64,000 nt of DNA, taken from assembly GCA_050949905.1 (NCBI GenBank), contig JBMNGP010000032.1, positions 1 through 64,000 of the forward strand, written 5' to 3'. The stretch is from DUML01 sp050949905 (GTDB lineage: Bacteria; Bacillota; Desulfitobacteriia; Desulfitobacteriales; Syntrophobotulaceae). The notes under the pieces were generated by a model that saw nothing but the letters and a program-made list of their open reading frames with translations, was not told where the DNA came from and did no database searches. Positions 8,431 to 16,158 of the stretch are shown here, in pieces. Within the stretch, counting starts at the first letter, position 1, and each line of letters opens with the position of its first letter. A program made the position numbers and the translations under genes.

Positions 8431-9195
8431 GTGATGTTGCTCAAGGAAAAGTTGTTAGCGGGCCAAAAAATTTACGGAACAATGTTAAGAATTGTTCAGA
8501 ATCCTGCCGTTTGTTATTTAGCTAAAAACAGCGGCTTAGATTTTGTGATGTATGATTGCGAACATACCAGTTACAGTATGGAAACTCTGCATACCTTGTT
8601 TATTACCGGCAATGCTTTGGGGTTGGAAAGCTTTTTGCGTGTACCTAATTTGTCCAAAGAGTATATTTCCCGGGCACTGGACCAAGGTGCTCGTGGGGTG
8701 ATGGTTCCTATGCTGGAGACCGCTGAAATGGCAATAGATTTGGTTAAATACTCCAAATATCAGCCAATTGGCGGAAGAGGTTTTGCCGGTGGAATTGCCC
8801 ACGATAATTATGTGCTTGGCGGCAAGCATTCTCAAATAATGGAAGATGCGAATAAGGCTATAATTTCTATAGCTCAAATCGAAACTAAACTTGCAGTGGA
8901 TAATGCCGAAGCTATTGCAGCTACTCCAGGAATTGATGCCCTGTTGATCGGGCCAAACGATCTTTCCCTTTCCCTAGGTATACCTGGAGATTTATTCAAT
9001 CCGACAGAATTAGAGGCGATTGCCCATGTTGGCGCAGCCTGCCAAAAATATCAAAAAGCCTTTGGTATGCATGCCGGACCTAAGCTTCTGGAAAAGTTTA
9101 TTAAAGGTTTGACCTTAATTATGATGGAATCCGATATAGTTGTCTTAACTAATGGTTTTAAAAACATTAAAGAAACGTGCCAAAGCTTAAAATAA
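8431..9195 (+). CDS. HpcH/HpaI-type 2-keto acid aldolase
   Basis: A class II, divalent-metal aldolase of 254 residues. The family splits 4-hydroxy-2-oxo acids into pyruvate (or another 2-oxo acid) and an aldehyde. Seen are the active-site MYDCEHTSYSM region with its His, FLRVPN with the substrate-binding Arg, GARGVMVPMLET, the metal ligand Glu in AQIETKLAVDN and Asp in LIGPNDLSLSLG. The true substrate cannot be read from the sequence. AGGAGG at 8418-8423 fits GTG 8431 or ATG 8434. It probably belongs to the catabolic set downstream, from which it is now separated by an IS4-type element. A constitutive-looking promoter precedes it. Confidence 0.85.
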   Translation: MMLLKEKLLAGQKIYGTMLRIVQNPAVCYLAKNSGLDFVMYDCEHTSYSMETLHTLFITGNALGLESFLRVPNLSKEYISRALDQGARGVMVPMLETAEMAIDLVKYSKYQPIGGRGFAGGIAHDNYVLGGKHSQIMEDANKAIISIAQIETKLAVDNAEAIAATPGIDALLIGPNDLSLSLGIPGDLFNPTELEAIAHVGAACQKYQKAFGMHAGPKLLEKFIKGLTLIMMESDIVVLTNGFKNIKETCQSLK

Positions 9196-9208
9196 ATATA
9201 TATAACTT

Positions 9209-10852
9209 AAGTTTCGCACCCTATTAAACATCTAGATATTAGGATTTATTTGAGTAAAAAAACAATGAAAAACCGCATGAACACTGCATTTTTGGTATAA
9301 TTTAAGTGCCAACCAAAACTAACCAAAATGAGGTGCTATCATGCGGAAACCTATCCAAGAAATTCAAAAAGTACTGAACACACACAGTTATTCTATTAAC
9401 AACATCATATTCGAAGTGATGAAAACATTCAAGTTAAAATCACTCTGCTGCCGGGTGGGTTTTCAAAAACACGATGGTTACAGTGCTTCTGAAATCATCA
9501 CAATCATGTTGGTGCTACCCCTGATGCTCTTAAAAAGTGTCAATGCTCTGTACAAAAGTGAATATCAAAAGGTTACCGCAATGAAAAAAGATTCTATTTA
9601 CCGTTTGAAAAATAACGAAAGGATGCCTTGGAGATCTTTGTTATGGGCTGTCGCTAAGCAGTTTCAAAAACTGGTGAATCCTGAGAAAAAGATCGCCGAC
9701 AATTCAGCTTTCATTCTGGATGATACCACGCAAGCGAAAACCGGCAGAAGGATTGAGCAGATCTCCATAATTCATGACCATGTTGCAGGTAAAGCAGGAA
9801 ACAAATTAGGATTCAAAAACTTAACATTAGGTTTATTCGACGGTAAAAGCTTCACCCCCTTGGATTTCAGCCTACATTCTGAAAAACGTTTAAAAAAGAG
9901 AAGACATCGTAAGGAGCAGTATCGAAAAGAGCGTGCTCCTAAAACAGCAGGAGCAAAACGAGTTCATGAATGTAAGATGGATAAAATCTCAAATGGTCTG
10001 AATATGCTTAAGCGTGCCATCAAACATGGATTTCGGGCCAAATATGTTCTGGTTGATAGCTGGTTTAGCAGCAAAGAGCTTATTCTAACGACTCAGCATC
10101 TAGCTCAAGAATCAATGCACGTTATCTGTGGGATTCGCAAAGATAAAAGAAATTATGTTTACGAAGAGAAGGTTTTAAATGCTAAACAGTTGCTTAAGAC
10201 TCTCCATAAAGAAGGAAAAGAAAAACGCTGCAGGAAACGAAATACCCGCTACTTTGAGGTTGCCGTAACTTACGAGGGCATAGGAGAAGTCAAGCTATAT
10301 TTTTGTCGTTTCCCTTACCAAAAAGAATGGAGATTATTTCTTTCAACCGATACCACCCTTTCATTTTTAAGCATGATGGAGATTTACTCCGTCCGCTGGA
10401 CAATAGAAGTATTCTTTAAAGAAGTAAAACAACAGCTCAAATTAGGAACTTGTCAGTCCAGGGATTTTGATGCTCAGATAGCTCACGTTACAACCTGCTA
10501 TATTCTCTACATTTTCCTTGCCTATTTTCGTCGGGTAAACGATTATGAATCATTGGGCGGTGTATTCCAGGTGATTAAAGATGAATTAGTAGAAAAAAAT
10601 CTGGCAGAAAGACTCTGGAATTTGTTTGAAGAATTATTGCAAGTGATCATTGATGGTATAGCAAACCACGGTTTTGTAGACATTCTGGAATTTAAAAGTT
10701 CCGTTGAATATCTATACATTAAAGAATTATTTAAGCAGTCTTTCTTGAATAAGCAGCTTCAAGTTCTTGAAAAAGCCTGCTAACCAGCAATAATCACAAA
10801 ATTGTTTCTTAAGATTTCCCCTAGAAAACTACGTTTTCGGGGTGCGAAACTT
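9209..10852 (+). mobile_element. IS4-family insertion sequence, about 1.64 kb
   Basis: Bounded by inverted repeats AAGTTTCGCACCC (9209-9221) and GGGTGCGAAACTT (10840-10852), perfect over 13 bases, around one transposase gene. The flanks are AT-rich and roughly alike (ATATATAACT left, AGATATAAAT right), a possible decayed target duplication, but I cannot fix it. The element lies between the aldolase gene and the sigma-54 activator gene. Confidence 0.85.
9341..10783 (+). CDS. IS4-family transposase
   Basis: A 480-residue DDE transposase. Catalytic Asp candidates are in SAFILDDTTQAKTGR (about residue 128) and YVLVDSWFSSKEL (about 238), and the last Glu in RWTIEVFFKEVKQQLKLG (about 352), with the Y-(2)-R-(3)-E-(6)-K signature of IS4 recognisable as YSVRWTIEVFFKEVK. 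The frame is intact, and there is no sign of decay. It supplies its own mobility function and has no role in the surrounding pathway. Confidence 0.92.
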   Translation: MRKPIQEIQKVLNTHSYSINNIIFEVMKTFKLKSLCCRVGFQKHDGYSASEIITIMLVLPLMLLKSVNALYKSEYQKVTAMKKDSIYRLKNNERMPWRSLLWAVAKQFQKLVNPEKKIADNSAFILDDTTQAKTGRRIEQISIIHDHVAGKAGNKLGFKNLTLGLFDGKSFTPLDFSLHSEKRLKKRRHRKEQYRKERAPKTAGAKRVHECKMDKISNGLNMLKRAIKHGFRAKYVLVDSWFSSKELILTTQHLAQESMHVICGIRKDKRNYVYEEKVLNAKQLLKTLHKEGKEKRCRKRNTRYFEVAVTYEGIGEVKLYFCRFPYQKEWRLFLSTDTTLSFLSMMEIYSVRWTIEVFFKEVKQQLKLGTCQSRDFDAQIAHVTTCYILYIFLAYFRRVNDYESLGGVFQVIKDELVEKNLAERLWNLFEELLQVIIDGIANHGFVDILEFKSSVEYLYIKELFKQSFLNKQLQVLEKAC

Positions 10853-10994
10853 TAGATATAAATTTCAGTTGGTATTACCTTTTATTCACAGTTAGATTTT
10901 TATCAATAATTGTTAAAGGGATTACAAAATAAACGGCGATATTTAATATTTTGCGAAAGGGGCATATTTACTGTCTTCTGGAGGCCTTTAACTT

Positions 10995-12758
10995 ATGATT
11001 AACATCGTATATGCTGTTCCCGAAAATATTAATATTGTAGAAAAAATCGCCCAGAGTATCGCCAATAAGGATGTTGTGTTTAAAGCAGTCGGCGAAATAG
11101 ATATGAATGTGATTAATATTTTGGAGGAAGGATGGGATACCGAAAATACGATTATCATTGCTAGAGGAATTAGCTATTTAACCATAAGAAAAACTTTCAA
11201 ACATGCTCGTGTTCTAGAATTAACTGTTACCGGCTATGACATAATGCGAGGCATTGAAGAATGCAAGAACAAGTATAAAGCTAAAAAAATTGCTGTTATC
11301 CTTTCGGAAAGTATTGTTATCGAGAAAGAGTTCATTGATCGGATTATGGATGTTGAAGTTTCTGTTTTTCCCGTTCGCGATCATACTCATGTAGTTGATG
11401 TTTACAATAAGGTAAAAAGTATGGATATCGATGTTATCTTAGCCGGTCTGACCGTGTCTCGCTTGGCTGAGAAAGATAATCTTCGCTGTGTAGCAATTTC
11501 CAACAGTTATGAAACAAACAAAATGGTAATTGGCGAGGCTTTTAATATTGCCAAGGCTATTATTGAAGAACGCAAAAGGAATGAACTAATAAAAATCATT
11601 TTAGAAAATACAAACGACGGGATTATTGCCGTAGATAATTTAGGAGTAATCACTGCTTACAATGAGGCTTTTTTTAGCATTTTGAATATACCTAAAAAAA
11701 CTGTTCTGAAAGGAAAAACAATCTCTTCGGTGTTGCCTAAGCTGGAGCAAATTCAATACTCTTTGCTCGAATATCAAGAAGCAAATATCATTAAAAGAGT
11801 TAATAATAAAATGGTTGTTATTAATACTAAGCCAATTATTGTTGATAACAAAACACTAGGTACTGTTTTGTTTATTCAGAACATTGATGTTTTACAAAAA
11901 ACAGAGATTGATATTCGTCAGAAATTAAGTAAAAAGGGTTTGATCGCCAGATATAATTTCAGCAGTATAATTGGCAATAGTGTGGCTATTCGTAAAACTA
12001 TTTTGGTAGCAAAAAAGTATGCTGAGGCCAGTTCCAACGTTCTTATTATAGGGGAAACCGGAACAGGAAAAGAGCTTTTTGCTCAAAGCATACATAATAG
12101 CAGCAAGAGAAGTTCTCAACCGTTTGTGGCTATTAACTGCGCTGCTCTACCGGAGCATTTGCTGGAAAGTGAACTTTTTGGTTATGTAGAGGGGGCTTTT
12201 ACCGGTGCAGCCCGAGGGGGTAAGACTGGGCTCTTTGAACTGGCACATAAAGGTACGCTATTATTGGATGAAATATCTGAACTCCCACTCGGCTTACAGG
12301 CTAAATTGCTCCGCGTTCTTCAAGAAAAGGAAATACGCAGACTTGGCGACGATAAGATTATACCTATTGACATCCGGATAATTTCTGCTTCCAACGTTGA
12401 TCTTCTGCAAAAGGTTAAAGAACATAAATTTCGCCAGGATCTTCTTTATCGGCTTGATATTTTAAGGCTTGCAATTCCTCCCTTGCGCCAGCGCAAAGAG
12501 GATATTAAGGAAATAGCTCAACTATTTGTTTCTAATTTTGCTGATGACAAGGGGGATGTACGGCTTACAGAGGAGGCTATTATCGAACTTGTGAAGTATG
12601 ATTGGCCCGGAAATATTAGAGAACTTAAAAATATCTGTGAAAGATTAACGGTATTATCTACGAATAACGAAATAACCGGACAGGATGTCCGAGACATCTT
12701 TGAGCAGAATTTAATTAAAAACTTTGAGCAAAATAGCCACGAAAAGCGCAGCAATTGA
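10995..12758 (+). CDS. PrpR-like sigma-54-dependent transcriptional activator
   Basis: An enhancer-binding protein that opens sigma-54 promoters using ATP. Residues 1 to about 190 resemble the PrpR sensory domain, which binds a small organic-acid ligand; a PAS domain follows (IILENTNDGIIAVDNLG to about 310), then an AAA+ domain with Walker A GETGTGKE (about 353), the sigma-54 contact loop GAFTGA (about 400) and Walker B LLLDEISELP. The protein stops before the expected Fis-type DNA-binding helix-turn-helix, but that motif is encoded immediately downstream in another frame (12778-12861). Removing one A from the AAAAA run at 12717-12721 joins them into about 621 residues, the normal family length. 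It probably controls the operon starting at 13274. Confidence 0.88.
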   Translation: MINIVYAVPENINIVEKIAQSIANKDVVFKAVGEIDMNVINILEEGWDTENTIIIARGISYLTIRKTFKHARVLELTVTGYDIMRGIEECKNKYKAKKIAVILSESIVIEKEFIDRIMDVEVSVFPVRDHTHVVDVYNKVKSMDIDVILAGLTVSRLAEKDNLRCVAISNSYETNKMVIGEAFNIAKAIIEERKRNELIKIILENTNDGIIAVDNLGVITAYNEAFFSILNIPKKTVLKGKTISSVLPKLEQIQYSLLEYQEANIIKRVNNKMVVINTKPIIVDNKTLGTVLFIQNIDVLQKTEIDIRQKLSKKGLIARYNFSSIIGNSVAIRKTILVAKKYAEASSNVLIIGETGTGKELFAQSIHNSSKRSSQPFVAINCAALPEHLLESELFGYVEGAFTGAARGGKTGLFELAHKGTLLLDEISELPLGLQAKLLRVLQEKEIRRLGDDKIIPIDIRIISASNVDLLQKVKEHKFRQDLLYRLDILRLAIPPLRQRKEDIKEIAQLFVSNFADDKGDVRLTEEAIIELVKYDWPGNIRELKNICERLTVLSTNNEITGQDVRDIFEQNLIKNFEQNSHEKRSN

Positions 12759-12861
12759 CATAGCAGGGAATAAAAAAATGACCCAGAGGGAAATAGCCGA
12801 AATGTTGGGGATAAGTCGTACCACCCTTTGGCGTAAAACCAGACAAAGAAATGTTAAATAA
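12722..12861 (+). other. Frameshifted C-terminal Fis-type helix-turn-helix of the activator
   Basis: The +1 frame reads through to a stop at 12859-12861 and contains MTQREIAEMLGISRTTLWRK (12778-12837), a textbook Fis-family helix-turn-helix as found at the C-terminus of PrpR/NtrC proteins. It belongs to the preceding gene and is out of frame only because of one apparent extra A upstream. Confidence 0.8.
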
Positions 12862-12988
12862 TTAAATCGACGGACGAACGCCAAGGATCTCGCAAAGTTT
12901 AAGAAACATAAGAAATTGTAGTTTATAAACATTTTGTTGACATAGCATATTTTTACTCAGCAAAATGTTTTTCTTTTTTCTGAAACGA

Positions 12989-13011
12989 TTGGAACAAATG
13001 GTGTGTTCCAA
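12989..13011. promoter_or_regulatory. Palindromic candidate upstream activator site
   Basis: Perfect 8-base arms TTGGAACA and TGTTCCAA separated by seven bases, nested inside an outer TGAAAC (12981) and GTTTCA (13024) pair. It lies about 185 bases before the -24/-12 promoter, the usual distance for an enhancer bound by a sigma-54 activator. Binding by the neighbouring PrpR-like protein is inferred. Confidence 0.55.
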
Positions 13012-13192
13012 GTCAGATTATAATGTTTCACTGTGTTCAAATATTCTGAATTATATTGAAGATATTTTTGCAAAACAATTATTTTTTTTACGTTAACAAA
13101 TAGTCTGAGAGCTTGAAGTCATTAGTTTTTAATAGTTTACAATTCTTTTGTTTTGCCCAAAAGTTATTTTTTGACGGTACAGGTTTTAAAGG

Positions 13193-13209
13193 TTGGCACA
13201 TTTATTGCT
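13193..13209 (+). promoter_or_regulatory. Sigma-54 (-24/-12) promoter
   Basis: TTGGCACATTTATTGCT matches the consensus YTGGCACG-N4-TTGCW at every position except one (A for G). The GG and GC doublets are ten bases apart as required. It lies 65 bases before the pdxA-like start and directly after a sigma-54 activator gene. Confidence 0.8.
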
Positions 13210-13273
13210 TTATTTTCTATGTAATTTCTTAAGATTATCGGTTATCAAGATAATGGAGGTATAGAGATTAAGC

Positions 13274-14311
13274 ATGACTAAGAAGTATTTGCATTCCAAA
13301 CCTGTAATTGGAGTAACTTTGGGCGATCCTGCCGGTATCGGCTCTGAAATTGTTGCTCGAGCTGCTGCTAAAGGTATTCTTACCAGATATGGGCAACCAA
13401 TAATCATTGGGGATGAGCGTCTTTTAAAAAGAGGGATGGAAATCGCCGGAGTCAGCTTGGAATATCAAGTTGCGTCCACAATCGAAGAGGCTGTCCAGTT
13501 TTGTGGCTTGGTAATTTTAGATACAAAAAGTATAGATGCTTATCGAGTCCAATTGGGCGAAATCGATGTAGCTTGTGGAAGAGATTCGGCAAACAATATT
13601 AAGCTGGCGGTAGATTATTGCCAACAGGGCTTTCTAGACGGAATTTGTTTCGCTCCCAACAACAAAAAAGCTATGAAGTTAGCCGGCTTTAAACTTCAGG
13701 GGGCTATAGACCTCTTTGCCCATTTCTTTCAATACCAGGGCAACCGTGGAGAGCTTAATGTCTTAAACTCTGTTTGGACATCAAGGGTTACCAGCCATAT
13801 TCCCCTTAAAGATGTCAGTAGTAAATTAACTGTCCAGGGGATTTTGAATTCAATTGATTTGGTTAATGCTACTTTAAAACGTGCCGCAATAGCTAATCCT
13901 CGAATTGCTGTTGCCGCTTTAAATCCTCATGCCGGTGAGGGAGGAACTTGTGGCTTAGAAGAAATCGAAATTATCGAACCCGCTATTCAACAAGCCAGGC
14001 TTAAGGGTATTCATGTTGATGGCCCTTTCCCGGCCGATACTCTGTTCCTAAAACTTTTTAATGGCGAATATGATGTTGCCGTAACCATGTTTCATGATCA
14101 AGGACAAATCGCCATGAAGCTTAAGGGCTTTGATCAGGGTGTAACTGTTATGGCCGGTTTGCCATATCCGGTTACAACCTGTTCTCATGGTACAGCCTTT
14201 GATGTGGCCGGAAAAGGAATCGCTAATTCCGGGGCTTGGGAGAATGCTTATATTTTAGCTACCAAAATGGCTAACTGTGATCGGTTAGCCCAAAGGGAAC
14301 AAGAAATTTAA
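13274..14311 (+). CDS. PdxA-family NAD-dependent dehydrogenase with altered substrate pocket
   Basis: A 345-residue member of the PdxA family, whose members oxidise and often decarboxylate hydroxylated substrates such as 4-phosphohydroxy-L-threonine, 4-phospho-D-threonate/erythronate or terephthalate dihydrodiol. Metal-ligand histidines are kept in SHIPLKDV, LNPHAGEGG and MFHDQGQ; HGTAFDVAGKG is also kept. The GHTE motif that helps hold the substrate phosphate reads QGAIDLFAH here, and the NIT-LGLPFIRTS segment of the classical enzyme reads TVMAGLPYPVTT, losing the Asn and Arg. It is first in the operon behind the sigma-54 promoter, with GGAGG at 13256. This suggests a sugar-acid or cyclic-acid dehydrogenase, not vitamin B6 synthesis. 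Confidence 0.85.
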   Translation: MTKKYLHSKPVIGVTLGDPAGIGSEIVARAAAKGILTRYGQPIIIGDERLLKRGMEIAGVSLEYQVASTIEEAVQFCGLVILDTKSIDAYRVQLGEIDVACGRDSANNIKLAVDYCQQGFLDGICFAPNNKKAMKLAGFKLQGAIDLFAHFFQYQGNRGELNVLNSVWTSRVTSHIPLKDVSSKLTVQGILNSIDLVNATLKRAAIANPRIAVAALNPHAGEGGTCGLEEIEIIEPAIQQARLKGIHVDGPFPADTLFLKLFNGEYDVAVTMFHDQGQIAMKLKGFDQGVTVMAGLPYPVTTCSHGTAFDVAGKGIANSGAWENAYILATKMANCDRLAQREQEI

Positions 14312-14358
14312 ATGGCGAAGAAAACTATTAATTTATTCCATTGGAAGGAGTGAGCAAA

Positions 14359-15171
14359 GTGAAAATTGCTTATACGGTAGGAATGCCCGGTACCAAGGGG
14401 CCGATGTTTGCTTACCAGGGCGATCTTCAAGAAATTTTAGAGAAGCTCAAAGCTATTGGTTACGATGGAATCGAGCCTTTTATTCGAGACCCCAAGATTA
14501 TTGATTTAGCTTCCTTCCACCGATTGTTAGAAAAAACAGGATTAGAAGTAGCTGCGGTAGGTACGGCTCCAATCGGGACAGAAGATAAACTTACCTTGAC
14601 AGATTGTTCTCCGCATATCCGTCAAGCGGCTATCCAAAGGGCCAAAGAACTCGTGGATTTTGCTGCGATCTTTGGGTGTAATGTCAACATCGGTAAGTTT
14701 CGCGGAAATTTTCCGGCGAATCAAGCGGAGGAGGCCTGGCAATGGCTACGGCAAGGTATCGAAGAAATATGTGAGCATGCTGCCACCAAAGGTATTTCAG
14801 TATCACTGGAACCCCAGAACAAAAATAATTTAAATAACATTAATACTACGCAGGAAGGACTGGCCTGGATTAAAAAGATGGGGATTAGTAATTTGTTCCT
14901 CATGCTGGATACTTACCATATGGCAGCAGAAGACGATTCGCTTCTGGAAGGCTTATTGGAAGCCAAAGATTATATAAACCATATGCATATAGCAGACAGC
15001 GAACGTGGAATTCCTGGTCAAGGCAGTATTAATATTGGTGAAATAATTAAAACACTGAAGGATTTTGGCTACTCTGGCTACCTTTCTGTAGAGATTGCTC
15101 AGAAACCCGACAGCTTAACCGCAGCTCGGATGTCATGGGAATACTTGGACGCAATAAGGAGAGATAGTTGA
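14359..15171 (+). CDS. Xylose-isomerase-like TIM-barrel protein (sugar phosphate or hydroxypyruvate isomerase/epimerase type)
   Basis: A 270-residue AP-endonuclease-2/IolE/Hyi-like barrel, a fold used by isomerases and epimerases acting on keto sugars and sugar acids with a divalent metal. Likely metal ligands are Glu in ISVSLEPQN, Asp and His in LMLDTYHMAAED, His in INHMHIADSERG and Glu in YLSVEIAQKP. GTG at 14359 was preferred to the upstream TTG (14341) because GGAAGGAGTG lies just before it. It is one base apart from the next gene, so co-translated. In acid-sugar pathways such proteins (for example OtnI) follow a LtnD-type dehydrogenase, which is also present here. Exact substrate unknown. 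Confidence 0.75.
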   Translation: MKIAYTVGMPGTKGPMFAYQGDLQEILEKLKAIGYDGIEPFIRDPKIIDLASFHRLLEKTGLEVAAVGTAPIGTEDKLTLTDCSPHIRQAAIQRAKELVDFAAIFGCNVNIGKFRGNFPANQAEEAWQWLRQGIEEICEHAATKGISVSLEPQNKNNLNNINTTQEGLAWIKKMGISNLFLMLDTYHMAAEDDSLLEGLLEAKDYINHMHIADSERGIPGQGSINIGEIIKTLKDFGYSGYLSVEIAQKPDSLTAARMSWEYLDAIRRDS

Positions 15172-15172
15172 T

Positions 15173-16060
15173 TTGAAGATTGGTTTTGTTGGTCTAGGGC
15201 AAATGGGTAAACATATGGCAGTCAACCTGCTTAAAAGTGGAGCAGAACTTATTGTTTGTGATACGAGAAAAGATAGTTTCCCGGAATTTACTAGTAAAGG
15301 GGCGCGAGCCACTACCGATTTATTGGAAGTCGGGCAGGCTGAGATAATATTTCTTTGCCTTCCTAATAGCGAAATTGTGCAAAGTGTTATTTTAGGCGAA
15401 AAGGGAATGTTTCCTCATTTAGTACCTGGGCAAACTGTAGTTGATTTTAGCACGATAAAGTATTCGACCACTTTAGAGATTGCTAAAGCCCTGGAGACTC
15501 GAGGCGTTGATTTTCTTGATGCTCCTATCTCAGGTATGGAAGCACGTTCTCGCGAAGGTACCTTAACAATTATGTGTGGAGGTAAGAAGCAAGTATTTGC
15601 TAAGGTCTTACCTTATTTGCAATATGTGGGTAAGAAGATTGTTTTCATGGGTGCTACCGGAAGTGGCCAACTAGCCAAGCTCATTAATCAGCTTTTGTTC
15701 GATATAAACGTAGCGGCACTGGCTGAAATCTTGCCCATGGCGGTAAAAATGGGCCTGGATCCGGTAAAAGTTGGCGAAGTGGTCAACAGTGGAACCGGGA
15801 GAAGTTATGCTTCGGAATTCTTTATTCCCCGGATTGTTAAGGATAATTTTGCTGAGGGCTATTCCATGCGTAATGCCTATAAAGATTTGGTAAGTGCGGC
15901 TGAAATTTCGGCAAACCTTTGTATTCCAATGCCGGTATTAGCAGCAGCCACTGCTACCTACCAGATGGCTTTGCTTAAAGGCTTTGGAAATGACGACAAA
16001 GGAGGAATGATTAAAGTATTCGAGGATTTGCTAGGAATTAGTTATCGAGAACAACAATGA
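15173..16060 (+). CDS. 3-hydroxyisobutyrate dehydrogenase-family oxidoreductase
   Basis: A 295-residue NAD(P)-dependent beta-hydroxyacid dehydrogenase. N-terminal Rossmann motif GFVGLGQMGKHMAVNL, substrate-binding FLDAPISGMEARSREGTL, and the catalytic Lys region GSGQLAKLINQLL are all present, with the C-terminal helical domain complete. Family members oxidise 3-hydroxyisobutyrate, tartronate semialdehyde, or the C2-hydroxyl of threonate and erythronate (LtnD). Given its partners, an aldonate-type hydroxyacid is a reasonable guess. Start is TTG 15173 with GGAG 15 bases upstream; the nearly overlapping upstream stop implies coupling. Confidence 0.85.
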   Translation: MKIGFVGLGQMGKHMAVNLLKSGAELIVCDTRKDSFPEFTSKGARATTDLLEVGQAEIIFLCLPNSEIVQSVILGEKGMFPHLVPGQTVVDFSTIKYSTTLEIAKALETRGVDFLDAPISGMEARSREGTLTIMCGGKKQVFAKVLPYLQYVGKKIVFMGATGSGQLAKLINQLLFDINVAALAEILPMAVKMGLDPVKVGEVVNSGTGRSYASEFFIPRIVKDNFAEGYSMRNAYKDLVSAAEISANLCIPMPVLAAATATYQMALLKGFGNDDKGGMIKVFEDLLGISYREQQ

Positions 16061-16158
16061 GGCAAGGACCGGAAACAAAGATTGCATGAGCTAAGAAATT
16101 TGCAAGTGAGCATGAGTTAGACCTATTTGCAGAGGATTGAAGTGAGGTTATATAAAAA

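Larger units (their letters stand above)
12862..13273. other. 412-bp regulatory intergenic region
   Basis: AT-rich stretch between the activator and the pdxA-like gene. It holds the palindrome at 12989-13011 and the sigma-54 promoter at 13193-13209; I see no coding potential in the rest. Confidence 0.6.

Noticed and set aside
10995..12758. Propionate (2-methylcitrate) regulator PrpR proper
   Set aside because: No prpBCD genes are near; only the domain plan is PrpR-like.
13274..14311. Vitamin B6 biosynthesis gene pdxA
   Set aside because: Key substrate residues differ and the neighbours are catabolic; no pdxB, pdxJ or serC is present.
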